NCBI GenBank assembly: GCA_030544685.1 | Contig: CP086683.1 | Span: 2,914,001-2,978,000, forward strand | Direction: 5' to 3' | Origin: Pseudomonas sp. B21_DOA | Lineage (GTDB): Bacteria; Pseudomonadota; Gammaproteobacteria; Pseudomonadales; Pseudomonadaceae | Length of the DNA: 64,000 bases | Shown: positions 21,484 to 30,731 of the stretch, piece by piece | How positions within the stretch are numbered: position 1 is the stretch's first letter | How the letters are laid out: every line of letters starts with the position of its first letter | Notes under the pieces: model-generated | Databases searched by the model: none | What the model was told of the DNA's origin: nothing | The model's input: only the letters and a program-made list of their open reading frames with translations | Position numbers and translations under genes: made by a program

Positions 21484-21532
21484 AAAAACGCCGCTACCTG
21501 ATTCGCCGAGGGGCGAACGGGGTGAGCGACGT
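21484..21532 (-). terminator. leader terminator (attenuator) of nasA
   Basis: Minus-strand stem ACGTCGCT/AGCGGCGT (one G-U pair) extended by ACC/GGT and TTCGCC/GGCGAA, followed by five T. Its first strand overlaps the second ANTAR hairpin (21527-21540), so the two structures are mutually exclusive, the classic antitermination arrangement. Confidence 0.82.
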
Positions 21533-21566
21533 CTTTGTCGTAGGTGGGGCAACCGCCGTTGGTTAC
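21527..21566 (-). promoter_or_regulatory. ANTAR-binding RNA element, nasA leader
   Basis: Minus-strand hairpins GTAACC(AACGGC)GGTTGC at 21549-21566 and CGAC(AAAGAC)GTCG at 21527-21540. Both hexaloops have A at position 1 and G at position 4. The second shares its 3' strand with the following terminator. This is a second likely NasT target, which would put nitrate uptake and reduction under one RNA-level switch. Confidence 0.82.
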
Positions 21567-21582
21567 CTGTACGGTTTACTTA

Positions 21583-21597
21583 GCGAGATTTGTGCCA
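21583..21597 (-). promoter_or_regulatory. sigma-54 promoter of nasA
   Basis: Minus-strand TGGCACAAATCTCGC has GG and GC separated by 10 bases, with a perfect TGGCAC. It lies just upstream of the ANTAR hairpins. Confidence 0.72.
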
Positions 21598-21620
21598 ACA
21601 GTTCGTGACCGAGGTGCGGC

Positions 21621-21690
21621 CATTCGCGAGCAGGCTCGCTCCCACATTGGAATGTATGCCACTGTGGTAGCGAGCCTGCTCGCGAAGAGG
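21621..21690. repeat. REPIN
   Basis: Inverted REP pair (GAGCAGGCTC core) between the nasA promoter and the end of nasT. One unit carries a GTGGTAGCG variant in place of GTGGGAGCG. Confidence 0.85.
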
Positions 21691-21712
21691 CCCGCTCCGA
21701 CAACACAAAATC

Positions 21713-22287
21713 TCAGCCCAGCAACTCACTCATGGCAATGATCTGCTCCGCCACCTGAATCAGCTTCTGCTGGCGGCTCATGGCCTGGCGGCGCATCAGG
21801 GTGTAGGCCTCTTCTTCGTTGCAGTCCTTCATCTTCATCAGCAAACCCTTGGCCAGTTCGATGCGCTTGCGCTCGGCCAGTTGCTGGTCACGGGCCTGCA
21901 ATTGCGCGCGCAAAGCCTGGTCACTCTCGAAGCGCGCCATCGCCACATCGAGAATCGGCTGCAGCCGCTGTGCGTGAATGCCTTCGACGATGTAGGCACT
22001 GACCCCGGACTTGATCGCCTGACGCATCACCCCCGGGTCATGTTCGTCGGTGAACATCACGATCGGCCGTGGCTGGTCGCGGCTGACCAGCACTACTTGC
22101 TCCATGACATCGCGGCTGGGTGACTCGGTATCGATCAGGATCACGTCCGGGCGCACCGTTTCGACGCGCGCCGGCAGGTCGATGGTCAGGCCGGACTCGT
22201 CGATTACCTCGAAGCCGGCCTCGGTCAGCGCCGCTTTCAGGCGTCCGACTTTTTCGCGGTGTCGTTGATCAGCAGAATGCGCAACAT
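21713..22287 (-). CDS. nasT: nitrate-responsive antiterminator NasT (ANTAR domain)
   Basis: 191-residue response-regulator-like protein with a C-terminal ANTAR RNA-binding domain (RIELAKGLLMKMKDCNEEEA, YTLMRRQAMSRQQKLIQVAE). The N-terminus MLRILLINDTAKK begins at 22287 after an AGGAGA site. A one-base loss in the T run at 22250-22254 (plus strand) breaks the frame after AKK; restoring it joins VGRLKAALTEAGFEV. In Azotobacter and Pseudomonas, NasS holds NasT inactive until nitrate binds NasS, and NasT then prevents termination in nas leaders. The leaders at 18.2 kb and 21.5 kb are the obvious targets. Confidence 0.92.
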
Positions 22288-22302
22288 GTTCGCGGTCTCC
22301 TG

Positions 22303-23512
22303 TCAGCGCTGGGCGAGAAGCGGGGCGGCGTCGCTCAGGGCATGCAGCTTGAAACTGCGCGCATAGCCCGCCGGATCGCTGCCGTCCCAGACCTTGCCGT
22401 CGAGCAATTGGCTGCTGCGCAGGTCTGCGCAGGAAGACGCTACGCCAACAGCGCTCGCTGCCTCGCGATACAAATCCAGGCGCTGAACCTGGCGGGCGAC
22501 GGCCAGATAATCCGGATCCTCGCGCAACAGACCCCAGCGACGGAACTGGGTCACGAACCACATGCCGTCGGAAAGGTAGGGCAGATTGACCTCGCCATCG
22601 CCATGAAAACGCAGCGCATGCGGATCCTGCCAGCGATTGCCGAGGCCGTCGGCGTAGTCGCCCATAAAGCGCGCTTCGATGCACGCGGCGGGGGTGTCGA
22701 GGTATTCCGCAGCGCTGAGCAATTGTGCGGTGCTGCGGCGGTTTTCCGGGCTTTCTTCGATGAATCGGCTGGCCTCGAGAATGGCCATGACCAGTGCGCG
22801 TGCGGTGTTGGGATACTGCTCGACGAATTCACGGGTGCAGCCGAGGACTTTTTCCGGGTGGTCGGGCCAGATGCTCTGGCTGGTCGCCAGGGTGAAGCCG
22901 AGGTCCTGCTGCACGGCGCTGGCCGCCCACGGTTCGCCGACGCAAAAGCCGTCGATGCGCCCGGCTTGCAGGTGCGCAACCATTTGTGGTGGCGGCACCA
23001 CCACGCTGTCGACGTCCTGCAACGGATGAATCCCTGGCTCGCCAGCCAGTAATACAGCCACATCGCGTGTGTGCCGGTGGGGAAGGTCTGGGCGAAGGTC
23101 AGTTTTGCGCGGCTTTGGTGCACATGCCGATCGAGCGCTTCAGGACTGTTCACGCCAGCCTGTTGCAAACCATGGGACAGGTTCAGGCTCTGGCCATTCT
23201 GGTTCAGGCCCATCAGCACCGCCATGTCGGTGGGGGCGACGCCGCCGATGCCCAGGTGCACCGCATAAATCAGCCCGTACAGGCTGTGCGCGGCATCCAG
23301 TTCGCCGCTGACCAGTTTGTCGCGCAGGTTGGCCCAAGATGCCTGACGCTTGAGGTTCAGAGTCAGGCCGTAGGGCTGGGCGAAGCCCTGAGTGGCGGCG
23401 ACCACCACCGAGGCGCAGTCGCTCAGCGCCATGAAGCCGAGATTGATCGCGCTTTTTCCGGCGCATCGCTGCCGTTGACCCAGGCCAGAGGCCCCAAGGA
23501 CGTTTCGTTCAT
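22303..23512 (-). CDS. nasS: nitrate sensor NasS
   Basis: 403-residue NrtA-like nitrate-binding protein without a signal peptide, so a cytoplasmic sensor that sequesters NasT. It starts MNETSLGPLAWVNGSDAPEK at 23512 after a GAGG site. Family features: LSDCASVVVAATQGFAQPYG, SGELDAAHSLYGLIYAVHLG, and GRIDGFCVGEPWAASAVQ. Two one-base losses break the frame: the T run at 23453-23457 and CCC at 23032-23034. nasT follows after 15 bases, so the two form an operon. Confidence 0.92.
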
Positions 23513-23522
23513 ACGCTACCTC

Positions 23523-23570
23523 AAAAAACGCCGTCCCGGATTCTGCGCAGGCAAAACCGGGGACGACGCC
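23523..23570 (-). terminator. leader terminator upstream of nasS
   Basis: Minus-strand stem CGTCGTCCC(C)GG / CCGGGACGGCG, with one bulged C and a G-U pair, followed by six T, just before the nasS ribosome site. It is preceded by CCAGGACAATGGCGTC, nearly identical to CCAGGACAAAGGCGTC before the nirB attenuator, which suggests a related control. I do not see a clean pair of A1/G4 hexaloops here. Confidence 0.7.
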
Positions 23571-23622
23571 ATTGTCCTGGCCTGCGCGCCGTCATTGGTC
23601 GGCAGACTGATGAGCAGGGCGG

Positions 23623-23638
23623 TGCAAGGCATATGCCA
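23623..23638 (-). promoter_or_regulatory. sigma-54 promoter of nasS-nasT
   Basis: Minus-strand TGGCATATGCCTTGCA matches the TGGCAY-N5-TTGCA consensus fully. The leader to nasS would be about 100 bases and includes the terminator at 23523-23570. Confidence 0.78.
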
Positions 23639-23727
23639 GTCGCCTGATTCGCGCAGGCGCCTCGCGCCGGGCGACGATGCCCGGCTATAATCGCCGCCTC
23701 TTTTCGCCGCCCGAGTCATTGCCGCCC

Positions 23728-24747
23728 ATGTACACCCTGGCCCGTCAGCTGTTGTTCAAACTTTCCCCGGAAACCTCCCACGATCTGTCGCTGGATCTGA
23801 TCGGCGCGGGTGGACGTTTGGGCCTCAACGGCTTGTTGTGCAAGGCGCCTGCAAAGATGCCGGTGACCGTCATGGGGCTTGAATTCCCGAACCCGGTGGG
23901 TTTGGCGGCAGGTCTGGACAAGAACGGCGCGGCCATCGACGGCTTTGCGCAACTGGGTTTCGGTTTTGTCGAAATCGGCACCGTGACCCCGCGTCCGCAG
24001 CCGGGTAACCCGAAGCCACGGATCTTCCGCCTGCCGGAAGCCGAGGCGATCATCAACCGCATGGGTTTCAACAACCTTGGCGTGGATAATTTGCTGGCGC
24101 GGGTCGCTGCGGCAAAATACAAGGGCGTGCTGGGCATCAACATCGGCAAGAATTTCGACACCCCGGTCGAGCGTGCGGTCGACGATTACCTGATCTGCCT
24201 GGACAAGGTTTACGCCCACGCCAGCTACGTCACCGTCAACGTCAGCTCGCCAAACACCCCGGGCCTGCGCAGCCTGCAGTTCGGTGATTCGCTCAAGCAA
24301 TTGCTCGCGGACCTGGCCACGCGCCGCGCCGAACTGGCGCTGCGCCACGGCAAGCATGTGCCGCTGGCAATCAAGATCGCCCCGGACATGACCGACGAAG
24401 AAACCGTGCAGGTGGCGCAGGCGTTGATCGAAACCGGCATGGACGCGGTCATCGCCACCAACACCACCCTGAGCCGTGTCGGCGTCGAAGGCATGGAGCA
24501 TGGCGACGAGGCGGGCGGTCTGTCCGGCGCGCCGGTGCGTGAGAAGAGCACCAACACGGTGAAAGTGCTGGCGGGCGAGTTGGCCGGGCGTTTGCCGATC
24601 ATCGCTGCGGGCGGGATTACCGAAGGCAAACATGCAGCGGAGAAGATCACTGCCGGCGCGAGCCTGGTGCAGATCTATTCGGGCTTCATCTACAAAGGCC
24701 CGGCGCTGATTCGTGAATCGGTGGATGCGATCGCCGCGTTGCGCTGA
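23728..24747 (+). CDS. pyrD: dihydroorotate dehydrogenase (quinone), class 2
   Basis: 339-residue membrane-associated FMN enzyme oxidising dihydroorotate in pyrimidine synthesis. An N-terminal membrane-binding segment ([20 protein letters not shown]) marks class 2. FMN and substrate motifs: [26 protein letters not shown], and [18 protein letters not shown], which contains the catalytic-Ser loop of class 2, then AAGGITEG and the C-terminal [14 protein letters not shown] at 23728 matches the family start. The frame is intact. Confidence 0.96.
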   Translation: MYTLARQLLFKLSPETSHDLSLDLIGAGGRLGLNGLLCKAPAKMPVTVMGLEFPNPVGLAAGLDKNGAAIDGFAQLGFGFVEIGTVTPRPQPGNPKPRIFRLPEAEAIINRMGFNNLGVDNLLARVAAAKYKGVLGINIGKNFDTPVERAVDDYLICLDKVYAHASYVTVNVSSPNTPGLRSLQFGDSLKQLLADLATRRAELALRHGKHVPLAIKIAPDMTDEETVQVAQALIETGMDAVIATNTTLSRVGVEGMEHGDEAGGLSGAPVREKSTNTVKVLAGELAGRLPIIAAGGITEGKHAAEKITAGASLVQIYSGFIYKGPALIRESVDAIAALR

Positions 24748-24775
24748 GGATTGCGGAGGCCTTGTGGGAGCCTTT

Positions 24776-24902
24776 GTGGCGAGGGGATTTATCCCGCTGG
24801 GCTGCCCAGCAGCCCCAAACCTTGCACATTGATATGCCAGTTAAATTGAAATTCCGACTTCGCGACTGCTGCGCAGCCGAGCGGGGATAAATCCCTCGCC
24901 AC
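24776..24902. repeat. palindromic repeat of the GTGGCGAGGGGATTTATCC type
   Basis: Ends are inverted copies: GTGGCGAGGGGATTTATCCC at 24776 and GGGGATAAATCCCTCGCCAC ending at 24902, with a CTGCCCAGCAG / CTGCTGCGCAG inner part. Related copies lie at 49561-49730. It is a second family of extragenic palindromes, distinct from the REP type. Confidence 0.8.
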
Positions 24903-24930
24903 GTGGATCCCGATTAACCTTTTTGCAGGC

Positions 24931-24957
24931 AATAAAAGGGCTCCTCGAAGGAGCCCC
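24931..24957 (-). terminator. rmf terminator
   Basis: Minus-strand stem GGGCTCCT/AGGAGCCC with a TCG loop and TTTTATT tail, about 85 bases after the rmf stop codon. Confidence 0.85.
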
Positions 24958-25042
24958 TGGGCCGTAGCCCGCCGTCCGGGAAGGACGTGCGTGGTTAATT
25001 CAATGCAGATTCAGATTGTCGTGTCGGAATAAATGCCCTGTG

Positions 25043-25258
25043 TCAGCCGACGGCGTGAAGTTCGTTGAGTCTGTGGATTCCCGCAGTGCCGGTCATACCG
25101 TCCCAGTTGTCGCCGCGTCCTTCTCGCCAGCCGTTGATCCAGGCTTGGCGTACCGACGGTAGAGTAAATGGGCAAAGCTCACGGGATTTGCCACCAACGC
25201 CATATTGATATCCGCGCAAAAATGCTCTTTCCAACGGATCACGCTTAAGTCTTCTCAT
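25043..25258 (-). CDS. rmf: ribosome modulation factor Rmf
   Basis: 71-residue hibernation factor that dimerises 70S ribosomes into 100S particles in stationary phase. Signature MRRLKRDPLERAFLRGYQYG and RQAWINGWREGRGDNWDG. ATG at 25258 follows GAGGG. The upstream region folds into four tandem hairpins (separate entry), suggesting control at the RNA level. Immediate neighbours pyrD and rlmKL are as in other pseudomonads. Confidence 0.96.
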   Translation of the reverse strand: MRRLKRDPLERAFLRGYQYGVGGKSRELCPFTLPSVRQAWINGWREGRGDNWDGMTGTAGIHRLNELHAVG

Positions 25259-25296
25259 AGGGTGTTTCCCTCACTTGTTGACTGTAGTGTCGCGTT

Positions 25297-25389
25297 GACC
25301 TCAATTGAGGTCTGGCAGAAAAAACCTGCCATTGTGCGGCTCGCTGCCGGCGTGGCGAGCCAAGGTGTTGACGCCGTTGCGACGTCAAC
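25297..25389 (-). ncRNA. rmf leader RNA (rmf motif)
   Basis: Four inverted repeats stand almost end to end 39-131 bases upstream of rmf: the perfect 16-bp palindrome GACCTCAATTGAGGTC (25297-25312), TGGCAG/CTGCCA (25313-25331), GGCTCGC/GCGAGCC (25338-25361) and GTTGACG/CGTCAAC (25367-25389). I recall a Pseudomonas-specific structured RNA called the rmf motif upstream of rmf, found by comparative genomics; position and structure fit it. Orientation is inferred from rmf. Exact equivalence to the published motif needs a covariance-model search. Confidence 0.72.
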
Positions 25390-25528
25390 CTGCGCTCAGT
25401 TCTAACCAATGAGTCACACCGAGGGAATGATCGTTTTGTCATAAGCACGTAACGTAAAGGATGCTATGGCGATAAGTAACTGCGTATTTATTCAACGTGC
25501 ATTGCGCAAACCCCGGTATGATCGGCGC

Positions 25529-25762
25529 CCCGCTGATCCAGCGGGTCAATCCTTAGTGAGAATGACCCACGTTTGCGCTTGGGTACTATTCGACGAAGGG
25601 TCGCTTTCAGTCTTTTTGTTGCACCAACTTTTTTATCTGTCCCGGCATCTAAGCTCTTTTAACCCGAGCAGCGGGGATGGAACGGCACACCTTCGTGCCA
25701 CGCGGGCGCTCTTTCAGAAAAGCGCCTGATTGAAAACCGGGTCGGCAATGCGTTGCCGGCCC
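25529..25762 (+). promoter_or_regulatory. hairpin-rich leader upstream of rlmKL
   Basis: The gap before rlmKL holds four clear stem-loops: CCCGCTG/CAGCGGG (25529-25545), GGCAC/GTGCC with a hexaloop (25684-25699), GGCGCT/AGCGCC (25705-25726), and the 10-bp GGGTCGGCAA/TTGCCGGCCC (25739-25762), the last ending 25 bases before the start codon. GGGTCA/TGACCC (25543-25568) competes with the first. A TATGAT at 25517-25522 could be the -10 of a promoter. No gene is evident in 25390-25787. Role unknown. Confidence 0.5.
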
Positions 25763-25787
25763 ACTAGCCAAAGGCTCTGGAATTACC

Positions 25788-28057
25788 ATGTCCGATCGTT
25801 TCGAACTCTTCCTCACTTGCCCCAAAGGCCTTGAAGGCCTGCTCATCGGGGAAGCCGTCGGGCTTGGCCTTGAAGAAGCGCGCGAGCACACCTCTGCCGT
25901 GCGTGGCATGGCAACCATGGAAACCGCCTATCGCCTGTGCCTCTGGTCGCGTCTGGCGAACCGCGTGTTGCTGGTGCTCAAGCGTTTCCCGATGAAGGAC
26001 GCCGAAGACCTCTACCACGGCGTGCTCGACATTGACTGGCAGGATCACATGCTCAGCGACGGCACCCTGGCCGTCGAATTCAGCGGCCACGGCTCGGGTA
26101 TCGACAACACCCACTTCGGCGCCTTGAAAGTCAAAGATGCCATCGTCGACAAACTGCGCACGCCGCAGGGCGACCGCCCATCCATCGACAAGCTCAATCC
26201 GGACCTGCGCATTCACCTGCGTCTGGATCGCGGCGAAGCGATTCTGTCCCTCGACCTGTCCGGCCACAGCCTGCACCAGCGCGGCTACCGCTTGCAGCAG
26301 GGCGCGGCGCCGCTGAAGGAAAACCTCGCGGCCGCCATCCTGATCCGTTCCGGCTGGCCGCGCATTGCTGCCGAAGGCGGCGCGCTGGCTGACCCGATGT
26401 GCGGTGTCGGTACGTTCTTGGTTGAGGCGGCAATGATCGCCGCCGACATGGCGCCGAACCTGCGTCGCGAGCAGTGGGGCTTTACCGCGTGGCTCGGTCA
26501 CGTGCCAGCGCTGTGGAAAAACTTCACGAAGAAGCCGTCGAGCGTGCCGCTGCCGGTCTGGCCAAGCCACCGCTGTGGATTCGCGGTTACGAAGCCGACC
26601 CACGATTGATTCAGCCGGGCCGCAACAACGTCGAACGCGCAGGCTTGAGCGAGTGGATCAAGATCTACCAGGGCGAAGTCGCGACCTTCGAGCCGCGCCC
26701 GGATCAGAACCAGAAAGGCCTGGTCATCTGCAACCCGCCGTACGGCGAGCGTCTCGGTGACGAAGCGAGCCTGCTGTATCTCTATCAGAATCTTGGCGAG
26801 CGTCTGCGTCAGGCCTGCCTGAACTGGGAAGCGGCGGTGTTCACCGGCGCCCCGGATCTGGGCAAGCGCATGGGCATTCGCAGCCATAAGCAGTATTCGT
26901 TCTGGAACGGCGCGCTGCCGTGCAAGCTGCTGCTGATCAAGGTGCTGCCGGATCAGTTCGTCACAGGCGAACGCCGCACTCCGGAACAGCGTCAGGCCGA
27001 GCGCGAGCAAGCGGCTTACGATCAAACCCCGGACGAGCCGCAAGAGCGCAAGTTCAACAAGAACGGTAACCCGATCAAGCCGACGCCAGCCCCGGCGCCA
27101 GTGATCGACCAGCCGCGCCTGAGCGAAGGCGGGCAGATGTTTGCCAATCGCTTGCAGAAAAATCTCAAGGCAATGGGCAAGTGGGTCAAGCGCGAAGGCA
27201 TCGATTGCTACCGCGTTTACGATGCCGACATGCCGGAATACGCGATGGCCATCGACCTGTACCACGACTGGGTGCACGTTCAGGAATACGCCGCGCCGAA
27301 ATCCATCGACCCGGAAAAGGCTTCGGCGCGTATGTTCGATGCGCTGGCGGCCATTCCGCAGGCGTTGAATGTCGACAAGAACCGCGTGGTGGTGAAACGC
27401 CGCGAGCGCCAGAGTGGCACCAAACAGTACGAGCGTCAGGCTGCGCAGGGCAAGTTCGTCGAGGTCAATGAAGGTGGCGTGAAGCTGCTGGTCAACCTTA
27501 CCGATTACCTCGACACCGGCCTGTTCCTCGATCACCGGCCGATGCGCATGCGTATCCAGAAAGAGGCGGCCGGCAAACGCTTTCTCAATCTGTTCTGCTA
27601 CACCGCGACTGCCAGCGTGCACGCGGCCAAGGGCGGCGCGCGCAGCACCACCAGCGTCGACCTGTCGAAAACCTATCTGGACTGGGCGCGGCGCAACCTG
27701 TCGCTGAATGGCTTCTCGGACAAGAACCGTCTGGAGCAGGGCGACGTCATGGCGTGGCTGGAAAGCAGCCGCGACGAATACGACCTGATCTTCATCGACC
27801 CGCCGACGTTCTCCAACTCCAAGCGCATGGAAGGCATCTTCGACGTGCAGCGCGATCAGGTGCAGTTGATTGACCTGGCCATGGCGCGTCTGGCACCGGG
27901 TGGCGTGCTGTATTTCTCCAACAACTTCCGCAAGTTCCAGTTGGAGGAAAATCTCGCCGAGCGTTATGCGGTCGAGGAAATCAGCGCGCAGACCATTGAT
28001 CCGGATTTTGCCCGCAATACCAGGATCCACCGTGCCTGGAAAATCACGGCTCGTTGA
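25788..28057 (+). CDS. rlmKL: bifunctional 23S rRNA m2G2445/m7G2069 methyltransferase RlmKL
   Basis: Fused methyltransferase (RlmL plus RlmK, formerly YcbY) of 756 residues acting on 23S rRNA. The N-terminal THUMP region (about 45-155) leads to the RlmL domain with ADPMCGVGTFLVEAA near 205 and ICNPPYGERLGD near 314. The RlmK domain has FLNLFCYTATASVHAAKGGA near 600 and FIDPPTFSNSKRMEG near 669. A one-base loss in the A run at 26517-26521 breaks the frame after ALWK; restoring it joins KLHEEAVERAAAGLAKPPLW. The start MSDRFELFLTCPKGLE is conserved. Confidence 0.95.
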
Positions 28058-28070
28058 CGCTTTCGCCGGT

Positions 28071-28112
28071 TGGATCCACAGAGCGTTGATTTTTAACGGC
28101 TCGGTGGATCCA
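28071..28112. repeat. long hairpin after rlmKL
   Basis: TGGATCCAC at 28071-28079 and GTGGATCCA at 28104-28112 form a 9-bp stem, with inner pairing GAGC/GCTC and GTT/AAC around a T-rich loop. There is no T tail after the stem, so it is not a standard terminator. Confidence 0.6.
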
Positions 28113-28147
28113 GCGGTGCTAGCTAAATTAGTGGCTAATAGCTATAA

Positions 28148-28194
28148 CTCACTCACCGCCAATGGGGTTTTTCCCGGGAATCTGGCGGAGTGAG
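28148..28194 (+). promoter_or_regulatory. hairpin covering the ribosome site of the GGDEF gene
   Basis: CTCACT-(bulged base)-CCGCCA at 28148-28161 pairs with TGGCGG-AGTGAG at 28183-28194. The 3' strand contains the ribosome site (GGCGGAG), and the start codon GTG follows two bases later at 28197. An inner GGG/CCC stem lies around a T5 stretch. If it folds, it would hide the translation start. Confidence 0.55.
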
Positions 28195-28196
28195 TC

Positions 28197-30586
28197 GTGC
28201 TTATGCCGTTGCACCCCGTGCGCCCGAAAATCCTCGGTTTCATCAGCGAAGACGTCTCAGCCTGGCTGGTCGCGCTGTTGGTATTGCTTGCCGGCGGGAT
28301 TCTCACCGGGCTGCTCGCATGGGGCACCTTCAATCAGTTTCAGCAACAATCGCGTCAGCGTTTCCAACTGCTGGCCAACGAACGCTACAGCCGCATCGCC
28401 GAACGTTTTCAGGACCAGGAGCAACGTCTCGATAGTCTGCGGCGGTTCTTCGCCAACTCCGAATCGGTGTCCCGCGCCGAATTCGACGGTTACTCCCGCC
28501 CCTTGTTGCTGCGCACCCAAGCCTACACCTACGCCCCGAGAGTCGCTGGCGCCGATCGGGCCGCGTTCGAACAGCGCGTGCGTGATGAAGGCCTGAGCGA
28601 TTTCACCATTCGTGAACTGGACGCCAAAGGTGAATTGCAACTGGCGCCGCCGCACGACGCATACGTGCCAGTGCTCTATACCCAGACCCAAAGTCGACTG
28701 GCGCCCCCGCTGGGCTACGACTTGCTCGCCCAACCCTTGCGCCGCGAAACACTGCAGCGCGCCGACCACCTCGGCAGCATGGTCGTGTCAAAACCGATGC
28801 ATCTGGTAGGCATCGAGTCGTCCTACGCGCGCGGGGTTTTGCTGCTGGCACCGGTCATTCGCCCGGGCGAGTCGCAGCCGCTCGGTTACGTGATGGCGGT
28901 GATCAGCATGCGCCAGTTGCTCGCCGACGGTCTGCCCGATGCCCTGCACGATTATCTGTCGGTGCGGATTCTCGACTTGTCGACCCAGGGTCAGCACGAG
29001 GCGTTGTTCGAGTCGACCAACGAGGCGGTGCCCGGCGATCTGGCGGCGACGCGTTTGCTGCGCATGGCCGATCACGATTATCAGGTCGATATCTTGCCAA
29101 GTTACGCGTTCATGCAGGCCAACCATTCTTCGGTGGGCAGCGTGATCATTCTCGGCGGCTTGCTCAGCGCGCTGCTCAGTGCCTTGCTTTACGTGCTGGT
29201 CAGTCAGCGCCAGCGCGCGGTGCGGCTGGTCGAGGTGCGCACCCAGGAACTGCACGAGCGTGAGCAGGAACTGCGCGGCACCCACGGCCAGTTGCGCGGT
29301 GTATTGAATGCCGCCACCCAGGTCGCGATCATCGCCACCGACCTGCGCGGAGTGATCAATACCTTCAACCCCGGGGCTGAGCAAATGCTCGGCTACAGCA
29401 GCGCCGAAGTGGTCGGGCGCATGACCCTGGAAAACCTGCATTTACCTCGCGAGCTGGCGGCGCGTTCCGCCGAGTTGAGCGCGCGCTATGGCAAAAGTAT
29501 TCCGACCTGCCACGCGATGCTGGTCGAGGGCGGCGAAGTCGGCGGCCATGAAGCACGCGAGTGGACGCTGGTGCGCAGCGACGGCAGTCATTTGCCGGTG
29601 AACATGCTCGCTACGCCGGTGCTCGACGAACAAGGCCTGTGGGTCGGGCATCTGGCGATCTGCATCGACATCACCGAACGCAAGCGCGTTCACGAAGTAC
29701 TGGCGGCGCGGGACATTCTGCTAAAGAAGCTCAGCGCCCATGTTCCGGGCGGCATCTATCAGTTCAAAATGGAATTCGACGGGCGTTTCAGCGTGATCTA
29801 TGCCAGCGACGGCATCCGCGAGATCTACGAGCTGGAGCCGGACGCGCTGCTGTTCGACGCCGAAGCGATCTTCAGCCGCATCCACCCACAGGATGCCATT
29901 CGCGTGCGCTCATCGATCCGTGAATCGGCGGAAAATCTCAGCCCGTGGCGCGAGGAGTACCGCGTGCAACTGCCCGAGCGCGGCTTGCGCTGGGTGCGCG
30001 GCGAAGCGACGCCGGAGGAACTGCCCGGTGGCGGGGTACTGTGGCACGGCTACATCTCGGACATTTCCGACCTCAAGCGCGTGGAAGAAGAATTGCGCGC
30101 GTTGTCGATCACTGATTCGCTGACCGGCATTCACAACCGTCGCTATTTCCAGGAACGCCTGACCACGGAAATGGCCCGGGTCGAGCAGGGCGGCGGCGAG
30201 TTGTCGGTCATCATGCTCGACATCGACCACTTCAAACGCATCAACGACCATTACGGCCACGCCGTCGGCGACCGTGTGCTGCAAGCAGTCTGCGAGCGAA
30301 TTGGCCATCGTCTGCGTCGCACCGATGTGTTCTGCCGTTTGGGCGGCGAAGAGTTCATGGTGCTGTGCCCGGACATCGACGGCGAGCACGCGTACATGCT
30401 GGCGATGGAGTTGTGGGAAGGCCTGCGCAGCGCGCCGGTGGATGTGGTTGGCGTGGTCACCGCCAGTTTCGGCATCGCCAGTTGGCGGCCGGGGAGGGCG
30501 CGGATGCGTTGTTGCTGCGCGCTGACTCAGGGGTTTACGCAGCGAAGCAGAATGGCCGGGATCGGGTTGAGCGGGAGATGAGCTGA
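28197..30586 (+). CDS. membrane diguanylate cyclase with CHASE, PAS and GGDEF domains
   Basis: 796-residue sensor expected to make c-di-GMP. Two membrane helices (about 21-43 and 312-338) flank a periplasmic CHASE-like sensor (AYTYAPRVAGADRAAFEQRV). PAS segments follow at about 365-500 (TDLRGVINTFNPGAEQMLGY) and about 510-635. The GGDEF domain has SITDSLTGIHNRRYFQERL and an active RLGGEEFMVL near 715, preceded by the product-inhibition RRTD five residues before. A one-base loss in the G run at 30491-30494 breaks the last 40 codons; restoring it gives DALLLRADSGVYAAKQNGRD and a stop at 30584-30586. GTG at 28197 has the best ribosome-site spacing. Confidence 0.9.
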
Positions 30587-30611
30587 GCCGCTGATGCTCG
30601 ATACACCACAA

Positions 30612-30708
30612 ACCTGTGGGAGCTGGCTTGCCAGCGATAGGGTCATTCCAGTCAGCATATTCGGTGACTGACAGTCCGCTATCGCTGGCAAGCCAGCTCC
30701 CACAGGGT
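30612..30708. repeat. REPIN, CTGGCTTGCCAG variant
   Basis: Inverted REP pair with core AGCTGGCTTGCCAGCGATA, at 30612-30641 and 30678-30708. The arms differ from the GAGCCTGCTC variant, but each core remains self-complementary. Confidence 0.9.
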
Positions 30709-30731
30709 TTTGTGATGTGGCTTGGATTGCG

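Noticed and set aside
23571..23622. A full ANTAR two-hexaloop element in the nasS leader
   Set aside because: Hairpins can be drawn (GCCG/CGGC) but the loops are eight bases and do not show the A1/G4 pattern in both.
25466..25729. Small gene between rmf and rlmKL
   Set aside because: It has no clear ribosome site or family, and the region is dominated by hairpins of a probable leader.
26474..26660. Programmed frameshift in rlmKL, ligA, nasS and similar genes
   Set aside because: The breaks occur in many unrelated genes, always as one missing base in a run, without the conserved slippery sites and stimulators of true programmed frameshifts.
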